Of a stretch of 64,000 nucleotides of DNA, positions 43,526-52,734 are shown in pieces; the first letter of the stretch is position 1, and each line of letters opens with the position of its first letter. Position numbers and translations under genes: made by a program. Origin of the DNA: Leucobacter chinensis. Its GTDB lineage: Bacteria; Actinomycetota; Actinomycetes; Actinomycetales; Microbacteriaceae. The stretch covers positions 1 through 64,000 of the forward strand of contig NZ_JAHQZR010000006.1 of the NCBI RefSeq assembly GCF_019049105.1. Direction: 5' to 3'. The notes below the pieces were generated by a model. That model saw only the letters and a list, made by a program, of their open reading frames with translations, was not told the DNA's origin and did no database searches.

Positions 43526-46500
43526 CTACAGCCTGCGCTCATCCCGTCGCGGCGCGACCTCTCGTATCTGGTCGTCTGGAACTTGGTTCAAGCGTGTGAG
43601 TGTGTCGCGGGTGCGTTCGTAGTCGAGGCATTGCGCGTCATCGGCGGGCACCGGCCCGAGAGCGCTTGTTGAGGTGATGCCCCACCGATCACGGTACGCG
43701 GCAACCGCGCGAACCATCTGCTTCCGGGCCTCGTGGTCGAGGTCTCCGAGCATGGCCAGCCACGGTGCAGGCTGCTCGATCGCGGCCTGGGTGAGCGCAT
43801 CGAGACGTTCGCCCATGAGTTTCTCCCGCTCGTCGAGCGCTATGCGCATGGCGGGGTCGGTGACTCCCGTGGCTCGGGGCACGAGGCCTGCGATAAGCCT
43901 GGCCGCACGTCGCGGACTGGGCGGGTAGGTGCTGGTGATCTTCTGGATCCGGTACCGCAGCAGCGACCCGAGATCATCGACTCCGTCGAGGTTCCCTGCC
44001 TGCACGACCCGCGGGAGCAACTGCTCGATGTCATGGCCTGCCGATTCCAGGCGACGCAGCTCGGTGGTGAGGATCCCAAACGACTCTGACTCAACGAGTT
44101 CATCAACCGCCTCGGAGGTGAGCCCGCCTTGTTCGAGGAGCGTGGTCCAGCGGTGCTGCTGGGCTTCTTGGGCGATGGTCTCGTACTCCGCCGCAAGCTG
44201 CGCCAGCGATCCCCACGTTTCTTGCTCAGCGGTAATGGTGTCGCGCGCGGATGATTCAGCTCCGACGTGTTGCAGGATCCCGTAGAGGATGCTCCGGGCG
44301 GTCATGTGCAGGTCGTCGCGGTGCTGGTGTTCTTCGAGGTGGTGTTGGTCGGTGGCGATGTAGGCGCGGTTGGATTCCCTACCACGGGTCATGGCGACGT
44401 AGAACGATTCGCGCGTCATTTCCGGTGATGAGACGATCGCGTGCGCGGTCGTTACGGTCGAGCCTTGCGCACGGTGTGCGGTGATCGCGTACCCGAGTTC
44501 CACGTTCTCGGCGACATATGCGGCGGGCAGGGTGATCGTGGTGCGCCATTTCGAGTGTGCTCGGCGGACCGTGAGGGCTCCGTCATCGTGTGCTCGGGTC
44601 ACGGTCCAGCGGTCGCCGTTCTTCACCCACCCCCGTCCGAGCGACAACCGCCGGTCGTTCTTACGCGTGATGACCAGGTCACCGCGGGATGCCTCGTTGC
44701 CGTCATGGAGCCGGGCTCCATCGAGGGCGACTTCGCCTGCGAGGATGCGATCGGTACGGGCGCGGGTGTTGAGCTGAGAGACAGTGTCAAGGGTCTCAGC
44801 GATCAACACCGATGTCTTCCCTGAGGCTTGATCGTGTTGCCAGGCTTGGTAGGCCTGCTCGAGGATCTCCTCGTACCCGCCGGGGGTGACGCGGTCGTGG
44901 GCGAGGTACGTGTCGATGACGTCGGTGTCGCCGATCCGGACTCCGAGGGAGGCGTGTTTTTCCCAGTTGTTTCGGAACCTGCGCACATCCAACAGCTCCG
45001 GCGCATCGTCCCGTTCACGCACCAGCATCCCAAACGCCCCACCCGCATCGACGGCGGCGAGTTGCGCCCAGTCACCGACCAGCAGCACCTTCGCACCCGC
45101 TGCCTTCGCATGGGCGGTGATGGTGTCGAGGGCGAGGGTTCCTGCGAGGGATGCTTCGTCGATGATGACGAGCTGACCGGCGGTGAGGTTCCAGTTGCCG
45201 TGGCGGTGTTCGTGGAGCCACTTCGCCGTGTTCTCCGTCGCCACCCCCAAATCACCCGCCAGGACTTCGGCTGCCGCAGCCGACGGTGCGAGTCCGATGA
45301 CTGAGCCTTTGCCGTGGCGTCGTTCCCATGCTGTGTGGAGGGCTTGCATGGTGGTGGTTTTCCCGGTCCCTGCGGGGCCGACGAGCACATCCAGGGTGCG
45401 GCCGGAGATACCGATCTTCGCGATCGCCTGCTCCTGATCGGGCGACAACGTGTACCCGTCCTTATTCTCTGTAAGGGCGGCCTGCTCAATCCATGCAAAC
45501 GGCACCGTTGGTGCAGTCCGATTCTGTGCCGCGGCAAGGAGTCGGTCTTCGGCTGCGAGGACCCGTTCGGAGGAGTACACGGTGGAGGCTTTCGGACGGA
45601 ACACACTCGTGCCATCAGCCTGCTGGAACAGGGGTGGGCTTGACGCCAGCTCGGGCGGCGTCAGCCGGAGTGAGGCGTGTTCAGCGGCATCTACGATCTG
45701 GCGTGTGATGGCGTCGCGGTCCTGGGCGGTGGCGAACCGCAGCCCCATCGTTTGACGGACAGCTTCGGCATGGAGGTTCCATCGCTTCCACGTCGCCCGC
45801 CGATCACCCACCCGCTCCACCACGACCGCGGCCACCGCGTCGAGATCATCGAGCGGGATATCGTCAGCTCGCAGCAAGGGATCGGCTGCGCTATTTGCGA
45901 GGAGTGCTGCAGCCCAGGTCGGTGCGTCCTCTCCGAGTACCTGGGTGGCTCGTTCACGCCACTGTGCGGTGAGGTCACTCAGGGAGTGCTGTTGCTTCGG
46001 TGGCCGGGTCTCGAGGGTCGCCTGTTGCCGGAACTGCCACAGCAGTTTCGGGGACGGCTGTCTCCCATGCTTGGCGGTGTACTCGGTGACGAGGCGGTCT
46101 TTAACCTGCTCGATATCGCGGGTACGCGACGAGAACTCATCCATCAAGCCCTGCGAGACCTCGGTGATCTCCCACGCCGTCGACCGGCCCACACCGCGCT
46201 CTCGCGCCTCCCAACCGACACCGAGCACCTGGGTGATCCTGTCGGCGAGGACCGCGTTGTAATGCTCCGACAGCCCCGTCACTGCTGCGTGGAGTGCACG
46301 GGAATCAAGGGTGCGCCACATCCCATCCCGCACCGCCTGCACCCGGTTCGCGACCACCACATGCGTATGCAACTGCGGATCAGACGCCCGCGAATCATAA
46401 TGGTCATACGCCGCCGCGATCACACCCCTCACCGGTACTTGCGCGACCGCGCCCCGCGGACCTTTCGCACCCACCCTCGTTGCAGCAACATCCCGCTCCA

Positions 46501-47038
46501 GCAACTCGATCACGTCCTGGATCGCGGCATGGTGCGCCTGTACGATCAGTGCCTGAATCCCTCCGTCGGCGACCGCCCACAGGGTTGAGACGGACTTCGG
46601 GACGGAGAAGGTGAGATCGAACCCCGCCACTGGCGCACCAGTCGGCTTCGCCGCTTCCTCAGCCTCAATCAACCCGACCTGGGTCGCACGCTCGCCAACG
46701 GAGAGAGTCTCAGGGAGCTTCTCGACGCGACGCTGCACCCGCTCCGAGGTGGTGGCGAAGTTCCGGTATGGGCGACCTAACTGTTCGCCGGTGTTCGGAT
46801 CCTGCCCGTAACCCATGAGTCTCCGCAACTGCTCCTCAGACACCGAAATCCCGTTAATGAGATCGCCGGAGAGCCCGGAAAAGCCCGACCCCATCCATCT
46901 GCCGGGAGGGGTCCCAGATTCCAGGTAATAGCGAGTCAACGCAGACGCTGCGTCACGGTCTCCGTCACCGACTACTACCGAGTTGAGTAAGTATCGATAC
47001 CCCGCATCGGCTGTCATCACCCTGATCGATACCGTCAT
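43526..47038 (-). CDS. MobF-family relaxase with helicase domain (TraA/TrwC-like)
   Basis: The conjugative relaxase that nicks DNA at oriT and unwinds it, 1170 residues. The N-terminal TrwC domain has the catalytic-type tyrosine pair TRYY (37-38), GFDLTFSVPKSVSTLWA near 139-155 and the metal-binding HTH in QLHTHVVVANR (224-226). The C-terminal part is a RecD-like helicase with Walker A GPAGTGKTT (554-562), Walker B LVIIDEAS near 623-630 and ELGYAITAHRAQGSTV further on. Several start codons lie within 15 codons; the ATG at 47038 gives TVSIRV, the beginning usual for this actinobacterial group. It identifies the surrounding DNA as a mobilisable or conjugative element. Confidence 0.95.
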   Translation of the reverse strand: MTVSIRVMTADAGYRYLLNSVVVGDGDRDAASALTRYYLESGTPPGRWMGSGFSGLSGDLINGISVSEEQLRRLMGYGQDPNTGEQLGRPYRNFATTSERVQRRVEKLPETLSVGERATQVGLIEAEEAAKPTGAPVAGFDLTFSVPKSVSTLWAVADGGIQALIVQAHHAAIQDVIELLERDVAATRVGAKGPRGAVAQVPVRGVIAAAYDHYDSRASDPQLHTHVVVANRVQAVRDGMWRTLDSRALHAAVTGLSEHYNAVLADRITQVLGVGWEARERGVGRSTAWEITEVSQGLMDEFSSRTRDIEQVKDRLVTEYTAKHGRQPSPKLLWQFRQQATLETRPPKQQHSLSDLTAQWRERATQVLGEDAPTWAAALLANSAADPLLRADDIPLDDLDAVAAVVVERVGDRRATWKRWNLHAEAVRQTMGLRFATAQDRDAITRQIVDAAEHASLRLTPPELASSPPLFQQADGTSVFRPKASTVYSSERVLAAEDRLLAAAQNRTAPTVPFAWIEQAALTENKDGYTLSPDQEQAIAKIGISGRTLDVLVGPAGTGKTTTMQALHTAWERRHGKGSVIGLAPSAAAAEVLAGDLGVATENTAKWLHEHRHGNWNLTAGQLVIIDEASLAGTLALDTITAHAKAAGAKVLLVGDWAQLAAVDAGGAFGMLVRERDDAPELLDVRRFRNNWEKHASLGVRIGDTDVIDTYLAHDRVTPGGYEEILEQAYQAWQHDQASGKTSVLIAETLDTVSQLNTRARTDRILAGEVALDGARLHDGNEASRGDLVITRKNDRRLSLGRGWVKNGDRWTVTRAHDDGALTVRRAHSKWRTTITLPAAYVAENVELGYAITAHRAQGSTVTTAHAIVSSPEMTRESFYVAMTRGRESNRAYIATDQHHLEEHQHRDDLHMTARSILYGILQHVGAESSARDTITAEQETWGSLAQLAAEYETIAQEAQQHRWTTLLEQGGLTSEAVDELVESESFGILTTELRRLESAGHDIEQLLPRVVQAGNLDGVDDLGSLLRYRIQKITSTYPPSPRRAARLIAGLVPRATGVTDPAMRIALDEREKLMGERLDALTQAAIEQPAPWLAMLGDLDHEARKQMVRAVAAYRDRWGITSTSALGPVPADDAQCLDYERTRDTLTRLNQVPDDQIREVAPRRDERRL

Positions 47039-47083
47039 GCAGGGCAGGTGCGGCACACTCGTTGCCGAGCTCGTATTCTTTGG

Positions 47084-47848
47084 CTACCGTTTCGGTTGGG
47101 GGATGCCTTTGCCCGGGATCTGCCGCGCGTGGGCGGTGAAGCCACGGGGAGTGGTCCCGTACCGCACCTTGAACGCACGGGCCGCGATCGTAGCGCTGGA
47201 CCATCCGACGGCGCGCGCAGCCTCATTCACAGGTATGTGGGTCGACGCGAGGAGTTCAGCCATCCGATCGGCCCGTAGTTGGCGGAGGTACGCTGCGGGC
47301 GAGGTCCCAAGTTCGGCGCGGAACCGCCGAGCAAGCTGAGAAGAGGATAGGGCGACTGCGGCAGCGAGTTGTTCTACGCGCCAGGTACGGGAAATCTCGC
47401 TATCAAGAAGGGCCACGGCGCGAGCGACCTGACGGCTTAGCGGTGTCGACCTGGCTGCTGTGGTAGAGATTCCTGATCCCGAAGTATTCCTCACAGCTCC
47501 GCCCCTAGCGCGGAACACCTCTACGGTCATTGAGAACTTGGTGAGCTCGTCGCCAACGATGAAGCTGATCGCAGAGTCTGCCACGATGCCGTCTTGCTCC
47601 ATGGCGAGAAAGAGCGTCAAATGGTCACCTTCCGCGAGTCGATAGTTCAACGGCGCGCTGCGCAGAGCCTCACCGGCGGCTGCCATGCCGATGCAACGCC
47701 CGGACGGGCATGCGTGGTCGGTATCGCAAACCGCCACCCCCGCCTCGAAGGTCATAGCTCGCGTCCACTTGTCGATTTCTAGCAGGTTCGTACCGGTCCG
47801 GCATCGTGCTCTGAGACTGTAAAGAATGTCGCCGACGAGCTGAACCAT
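47084..47848 (-). CDS. AraC-family transcriptional regulator
   Basis: The C-terminal half is a clear AraC DNA-binding domain with two helix-turn-helix units: RVEQLAAAVALSSSQLARRFRAELG and VNEAARAVGWSSATIAARAFKVRYGTTPRGF. The N-terminal part (about 120 residues) resembles a variable effector domain and has no clear family. The start is uncertain: an in-frame extension reaches 48037, but its first 60 residues look non-coding; the ATG at 47848 is used here. Transcribed after the MFS gene on the same strand, it probably controls the transport/siderophore genes next to it. Confidence 0.8.
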   Translation of the reverse strand: MVQLVGDILYSLRARCRTGTNLLEIDKWTRAMTFEAGVAVCDTDHACPSGRCIGMAAAGEALRSAPLNYRLAEGDHLTLFLAMEQDGIVADSAISFIVGDELTKFSMTVEVFRARGGAVRNTSGSGISTTAARSTPLSRQVARAVALLDSEISRTWRVEQLAAAVALSSSQLARRFRAELGTSPAAYLRQLRADRMAELLASTHIPVNEAARAVGWSSATIAARAFKVRYGTTPRGFTAHARQIPGKGIPQPKR

Positions 47849-48077
47849 CCCTCTTACGTGATCGGGCTCGGAACAGGTCTGGGCATCTCGTTCACGGCGC
47901 TCGGGCGTTTCCGCGATAGCACGCGATTCGAGGTGGCCCAACCGCAGAACGATGGCGCTCGAAGGCAAGCGACACATGCCACCCGTCAGCAGCTTCTCGT
48001 GTTCCTGCAGCCGACGCTTTGCTTCGTGACCAAGCATGCCAGAGAACCACAGGCAGACCGTGTCAGTTGAAGCTAGT

Positions 48078-49346
48078 TCAAAGACCGAGCTTCCGAATGC
48101 GTGTGTCCCCGATGACCCGGTTCCTTCCGCTGAAGTATCCGAGGGCAGCGAGGATGATGCTTATGACGACCAATCCGGCCAGTATCAGTGTCCAGTCTCC
48201 TGTGGCGTCGTGGAGAGCGCCGAAAACGAGCGGGCCTGCGGCAGCGACGAGATAACCGAGGGTCTGGGCCATGCCCGACAAGCTCGCGGCTTGACTGTGG
48301 TGCGTCGTGCGCAGACCGAAGAACGACAAAGCGAGAACGACGTTTATTCCAGCAGCGAACCCCAGTACGCAGATCCAGGCCAGTGCGAATTGCGGTGCGA
48401 AGTAGATTCCCGCGAGCCCGGCGGCGATGAGGAGCGGACCCGTGACCGCGAGGAATCGCTGATCCCGCATTCGGGGGATCATGACGGCGCAGACGAGACT
48501 CGCGAGCACCCCGAGCGCGTTGAGGACAAACTGGTGAATGTTGATCTCGGAGGCGCGGATCCCGGCAGCGACCTCGATGGAGGGCAGCCAGGTGATCAGA
48601 CTATAGAAGACCAGGGATTGCAGTCCCATGAAGAGAGTCACCTGCCAGCCGAGCAGGCTCGCCCATGGCGAGCGCCACGTCGCATGATGCGCCTTCGGGA
48701 GCTCAAGTGCGATGTCTTCCTCGGAAGCGGTGAGCACGGTTCGCCTGCGCAGCTGCGGCGCAAAGACACCGAGGCTGATGAGCGCAAGCCCGGCCCACAT
48801 CCCCAGTGGGAGTCGCCATCCGAGCGCGGTCGCCCCGGCGAGCGGGGCGGCAATTCCCGCTGCCACCGCCGCGAATGTCGACTGCAAGGCGGAGTACCCG
48901 CCGGTGACTTGCGCGATCTTGTTCGGGAAGTCGCGTTTGATGAGTGCCGGGAGGACGACGTTGAGGATCGCGATAGATACGCCAATGAGCGCGGTCCCGA
49001 CCCATAGCAAGGCCAGTGGCGGAGTGGAGCGGGTCACGAGACCTACGATGAGGAGGAGCAGGCTGATCCCGATCGTGCGTTCAAGCCCGAGGCGGTGAGC
49101 GATGCGCGGGGCAATGGGTGACACAAGCGCGAACGCCACGAGCGGCAGGCTGATGAGCGCTGACGAGAGCAACGCGCTGATTTGCGTGGAGCGTGCGATT
49201 TCAGGCAGCACCGGGCCCACCGTGGTGATAGCTGCACGCAGGTTGCCCGCGACAAGAAGTATTCCGATAAGAACCAGTAGTGCCGACGGGTGGGTACGTA
49301 CCCGTCGCGATCGGGCTGATACGGGCAGGGTGTCAGTGTGAAGCAT
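48078..49346 (-). CDS. MFS transporter, CynX/NimT-like
   Basis: A twelve-helix MFS protein of 422 residues. The first helix region GILLVAGNLRAAITTVGPVLPEI is characteristic of the CynX/NimT (cyanate/nitroimidazole) group, and ALLWVGTALIGVSIAILNVVLPALIKRDFP (near residues 112-140) also fits. Its cargo is unknown; adjacency to a siderophore-interacting reductase suggests siderophore or chelate export or import, but the family also exports small antimicrobials. It begins 137 bases after the SIP stop, on the same strand. Confidence 0.87.
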   Translation of the reverse strand: MLHTDTLPVSARSRRVRTHPSALLVLIGILLVAGNLRAAITTVGPVLPEIARSTQISALLSSALISLPLVAFALVSPIAPRIAHRLGLERTIGISLLLLIVGLVTRSTPPLALLWVGTALIGVSIAILNVVLPALIKRDFPNKIAQVTGGYSALQSTFAAVAAGIAAPLAGATALGWRLPLGMWAGLALISLGVFAPQLRRRTVLTASEEDIALELPKAHHATWRSPWASLLGWQVTLFMGLQSLVFYSLITWLPSIEVAAGIRASEINIHQFVLNALGVLASLVCAVMIPRMRDQRFLAVTGPLLIAAGLAGIYFAPQFALAWICVLGFAAGINVVLALSFFGLRTTHHSQAASLSGMAQTLGYLVAAAGPLVFGALHDATGDWTLILAGLVVISIILAALGYFSGRNRVIGDTRIRKLGL

Positions 49347-49421
49347 GCTGTCTTTCTTGAAAGCGGGATCCGCAGATCATTCGACCTTCGTCGGCAGTTG
49401 TGCAGGGGCTTGCAGCGATGA

Positions 49422-49438
49422 TGAGGTTCGTGACCTCA
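49422..49438. promoter_or_regulatory. Short inverted repeat upstream of the MFS gene
   Basis: TGAGGT and ACCTCA with a 5-base spacer lie about 75 bases before the MFS start, in the gap between the SIP and MFS genes. It could be a regulator-binding site (for example for the AraC protein) or chance. Confidence 0.3.
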
Positions 49439-49482
49439 GGTCAGGTGGCGTAGATCCAAAGTGGAGGAGGGAGTCCGCTCCG

Positions 49483-50304
49483 TCACTGCCGTTTCCAGTA
49501 GTTCCCCGCGTGGATGGCATTGCGGGACACGCCGGCTTGTCGCAGGCGTCGGACGAGCGTGTGAGTGAAAGATCGCTCCCCCGCGATGCCGACCAGGTCG
49601 GGAATCCGCGGGAGTCTGTCTGCGAGCACCCTTGCCGCGAATGCCGTCCCTGAGGCGCTTTGTTCGCCACGGGTTGGCACAGAGACGACCGTGACGTGGT
49701 CGGCAAATCCATTCGCTCCGGCCGCTGACACCGTGCTGGGAACGTACAGCGTTGTCGGTACCGCTGACGGGGTCTCTGCGGCGACGGCGAGAGCTGCGGG
49801 AGCACCTGCCTCATCGGCGATGAGCAACTGCCACCGGGTATCGGCTGCGACATGGTAGCGGCGCCCGTTATCGATGACATCGACTGTCGTCCCGAGCGCT
49901 GCGCCCTCCGCCCAGGCACTAAGCGGACTCTCACCATGCAGCAAGATGTCGAAATCGATCTCGAGCGCGTCCGCACGGAAACCGCTGACCGTGAGACGCC
50001 GACGGAGCGGACGGGTAAGCGCTGCGGCGAACCCCCACTGCGACGCTGCGCTCCATGGATCCGTGATCATCGGCACCATGTAGCGCCACGCCTCTTCCTC
50101 AGGCCAAGGGATCAGCAGTGTGCAGCGCTGATCCCCACCCTGGTAGCGAAATCCCTCAAGGCCGAACCCGGCCAATGTCACACGGATCACCCTTTCCCTG
50201 ACAAGACGACGCTCTACGAGCGTCAACTCGCACTTGCGGCTGATGAGGAGGCGCGTATCCCCTGGCGCAGAGTGACGGCCCTCGCCGCCACGGAGTGAAG
50301 ACAT
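49483..50304 (-). CDS. Siderophore-interacting protein (FAD-dependent ferric reductase)
   Basis: An SIP-family flavoprotein of 273 residues that reduces ferric siderophores with NAD(P)H to release iron. It has the FAD_binding_9 half (ELTLVERRLVRERVIRVTLAGFGLEGF, then LRRRLTVSGFR) and the SIP C-terminal half ending in the family mark GNYWKRQ, with LLIADEAGAPAALAVAA near 165. The ATG at 50304 has AAAGG eight bases upstream; a GTG three codons earlier is possible. It is divergent from the TetR gene with two palindromes between, so it is probably repressed by that protein. Confidence 0.9.
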   Translation of the reverse strand: MSSLRGGEGRHSAPGDTRLLISRKCELTLVERRLVRERVIRVTLAGFGLEGFRYQGGDQRCTLLIPWPEEEAWRYMVPMITDPWSAASQWGFAAALTRPLRRRLTVSGFRADALEIDFDILLHGESPLSAWAEGAALGTTVDVIDNGRRYHVAADTRWQLLIADEAGAPAALAVAAETPSAVPTTLYVPSTVSAAGANGFADHVTVVSVPTRGEQSASGTAFAARVLADRLPRIPDLVGIAGERSFTHTLVRRLRQAGVSRNAIHAGNYWKRQ

Positions 50305-50346
50305 AGATTTCACCTTTCTCGACTAGTGACACATGTCGCCACTTGA

Positions 50347-50384
50347 TTAGGACACCCTAACTACTACTTGATTAGGGTACCCTA
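50347..50384. promoter_or_regulatory. Two TetR-type operator palindromes
   Basis: TTAGG-ACAC-CCTAA (50347-50360) and the perfect 12-bp TAGGGTACCCTA (50373-50384) are both embedded in a direct repeat starting ACTTGATTAGG (50341 and 50366, 25 bases apart). They lie between the divergent SIP and TetR genes, and the second touches a TATATA that may be the tetR-side -10. These are the expected autoregulated operators. Confidence 0.8.
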
Positions 50385-50424
50385 TATAAGAACACGAGTG
50401 CACGCCGAGCGAAGGAGAGCCAGG

Positions 50425-51054
50425 ATGCCGCCGCGAAGACACACCCGGCAGGACGTAGTCGACGCCGCGCTAGATCTGCTGAACGAACGCGGCCTAGAAG
50501 CTGTCACCATCCGTGAAGTCGCCAGACGTATGCGGGTCAACGTGAACACCGTGTCTTTCCAAGTTGGGACCAAAGCCCGCCTGCTCGGACTGATGTCAGA
50601 CGCGGTACTGGCACACCTCTCCCTGGATGACTTGCCTGAGGACGGATTCCAGCGGGCGGAGGAGATCGTCCGCCGGTACCGACACACCCTGCTGACGCAC
50701 CGTGACGGCGCACGCCTCACCGCAGGCAACGCACCGATCGAGGAGCACACACGGGACTTCACCGAGAAGCTTGTGACCGCCCTTATCAGCGCGGGCGTCC
50801 CCGACAACGAAAGCGCGCACGGCATGTGGGCGCTGTTCTACTTCCTGCTCGGCATCACCCAAGAGCAACAGGCCTCGCAAGCAGCTGCCACTTCAGAAGA
50901 AGCCCCGCCCGCTGACACCCACCCGACTCTGCACCGCCTCCACCCACAACTGTTCGCCGAAGACTTCGACGCACGCTACGACTTCGGAGTTGGAGCCATC
51001 CTCGCCCGGCTCCGCCAAAGCGCCATGGCGCGAGAACAACCAATGGACAACTGA
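50425..51054 (+). CDS. TetR-family repressor
   Basis: A 209-residue repressor. The N-terminal HTH is TIREVARRMRVNVNTVSFQVGTKARLLGLM (about 27-56, with Gln where most have Tyr or Trp) and the C-terminal half (RYRHTLLTHRDGARLTAGNAP) resembles the TetR_C domain of tetracycline-repressor relatives. The ATG at 50425 follows GAAGGAGA. It is divergent from the SIP gene and is likely to repress both itself and that operon through the palindromes between them. The inducer is unknown. Confidence 0.9.
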   Translation: MPPRRHTRQDVVDAALDLLNERGLEAVTIREVARRMRVNVNTVSFQVGTKARLLGLMSDAVLAHLSLDDLPEDGFQRAEEIVRRYRHTLLTHRDGARLTAGNAPIEEHTRDFTEKLVTALISAGVPDNESAHGMWALFYFLLGITQEQQASQAAATSEEAPPADTHPTLHRLHPQLFAEDFDARYDFGVGAILARLRQSAMAREQPMDN

Positions 51055-51585
51055 ACGTCTCAGCACGATCACACGAATCCGAGCTCGCCACATGCAGCAG
51101 TTCCTTTCCAGCGATGAGTCGATGTCGCCTGATCAGGACGGATCGTTCGAAGGCATGACGTCAGCTATGCCTCACACGCCTATCGCAGGCACTTTTCGTT
51201 TAGAGCCAGGATCGCTAATGGAACCCATGCAGTTGAGCTGCCGAGGAGAAGCAACGCACTCCCAGGCTGGAAACTGCGGCATGGACTTCACTACTGGTAT
51301 CCGACGACGGCTATCCGCGAAAAGACTCCTCGGCAACAGCGCAGACTGTCGCTTTTCCATCTATAGGGGGCCTTCCTTCGTTGATTGCCGATCGTGTGTG
51401 GAGGAATGAGAGCACTGGGAATCGACGAAGCCAGACCGACTCCTGGTGGCTGGTTCGAGTGAGGCGAGCGCGGGTGGTTTGAATCTGTGTCGCGGTGGAA
51501 CCGTCGGCGTGGCCCGTACCTGCTGGGTGATCCTGTTCGTCGCACACGAAGGCGGACAGGCCCGAACAGCAGGGAGCCACCCGCC
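51055..51585. other. Gap with no recognisable gene
   Basis: About 530 bases between the TetR gene and the methyltransferase gene. Open frames are short and look like chance; no RNA gene, repeat or strong hairpin is apparent. It may mark a cargo insertion junction, since the cargo operon lies to the left and element backbone genes to the right. Confidence 0.5.
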
Positions 51586-52662
51586 ATGCCAGACCCCACT
51601 CCGCCGAGCCCGACGCGGCTCACCGAACTGCCCGCTCCCGTCATCTCGGAGGAGCGGGCCACCGTGTACCTCGGCGATGCCGTCGAACTCCTCCTGCTTC
51701 TCCCAGAGTCGAGCATCGACGCTCTGGTGACCGACCCGCCCTACGGGTTGAGCTTCAACGGCCATTCCTGGGACGACGCATCGGGGTTCCGTGAATCTCT
51801 CCCGCACATCGACACGTCTGCAATGAGTGCACCAGAAGTGTTCGAAACGTGGTGCACGGCGTGGGCTGCGGGAGCATTGCACGCGCTGAAGCCGGGTGCG
51901 TATGTTGCAGCGTTCGGTGGTGCACGCACGTGGCATCGCATGGTGCGCGGGATCGAGAATGCAGGCTTTGAGATCCGCGACCAGATTGCGTGGCTGCACA
52001 CCACCGGGATGCCCAAGAGCATGGATCTCGCGCACGCTATCGACAAGCACCACGGCGCGCACCGCGCCGATCGGATCGTGCAGACCGCCGACCATGACGG
52101 GGTGCTCGGTGCAACCCGCACCGTCCTTTCCAGAGGCACGCCCGTCACCGATGACGCGCAGCGATGGGACGGATGGGGTACCGCGTTGCGGCCCGCATTC
52201 GAACCGATCATCATCGCCCGGAAACCGCTCGAAGGAACCGTCGTCCGTAACGTCCTCGAGCACGGTGTCGGCGGGATCAACATCGACGGAGCAAGGTTCG
52301 CAGATGACCGGTGGCCGACCAACATCGCCTTCGATCAGCGACAGGCCGACGCGCTCGACATGCTCACGGGCACCTGGCAGGGCGAGTCGCTGTCACGGAA
52401 GTTCCCCATCTTCCGTTTCGACCACAAACCCGGTGCTGCAGAACGGCCTCGCGCGTTCGGGGTGTCGCACTCGACGGTGAAGCCGCTGGGACTGATGCGC
52501 TGGCTCGTCACGCTCGTGACCCCACGGCAGGGCCTGGTGCTAGAGCCGTTCTCGGGCTCTGGGACAACGCTGCAGGCGGCCATCGAAACCCATTGCAGGG
52601 TGGTCGGTGTTGAGAAGGATCCGAGCTTCATTCCGCTCATTCGCTCGCGGCTAGAGAAGTAG
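51586..52662 (+). CDS. DNA (N4/N6) methyltransferase without restriction partner
   Basis: A SAM-dependent amino-methyltransferase of 358 residues. The catalytic motif DPPY is in ALVTDPPYGLSFNGHSW near residues 46-62, and the SAM-binding FxGxG motif comes near the C-terminus as LEPFSGSGTTLQAAIET; this order is the beta class. The ATG at 51586 has AGGGAG upstream. No restriction endonuclease gene is beside it, so it is an orphan, of the kind that conjugative elements use to evade host restriction. Specificity cannot be predicted. Confidence 0.9.
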   Translation: MPDPTPPSPTRLTELPAPVISEERATVYLGDAVELLLLLPESSIDALVTDPPYGLSFNGHSWDDASGFRESLPHIDTSAMSAPEVFETWCTAWAAGALHALKPGAYVAAFGGARTWHRMVRGIENAGFEIRDQIAWLHTTGMPKSMDLAHAIDKHHGAHRADRIVQTADHDGVLGATRTVLSRGTPVTDDAQRWDGWGTALRPAFEPIIIARKPLEGTVVRNVLEHGVGGINIDGARFADDRWPTNIAFDQRQADALDMLTGTWQGESLSRKFPIFRFDHKPGAAERPRAFGVSHSTVKPLGLMRWLVTLVTPRQGLVLEPFSGSGTTLQAAIETHCRVVGVEKDPSFIPLIRSRLEK

Positions 52663-52734
52663 GCCAAGACTCTGCATACCTATTCGGCAAGCCTCTCGTA
52701 TGAGGCGTGAGACATTGCACGGAAGGACTCGATC

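Noticed and set aside
45677-46588. 303-codon frame antisense to the relaxase
   Set aside because: Arg/His-rich artefact opposite a well-supported MobF gene, with no motif.
51361-52263. 300-codon frame opposite the DNA methyltransferase
   Set aside because: Covers the methyltransferase in reverse; that gene has both catalytic motifs and a credible start.
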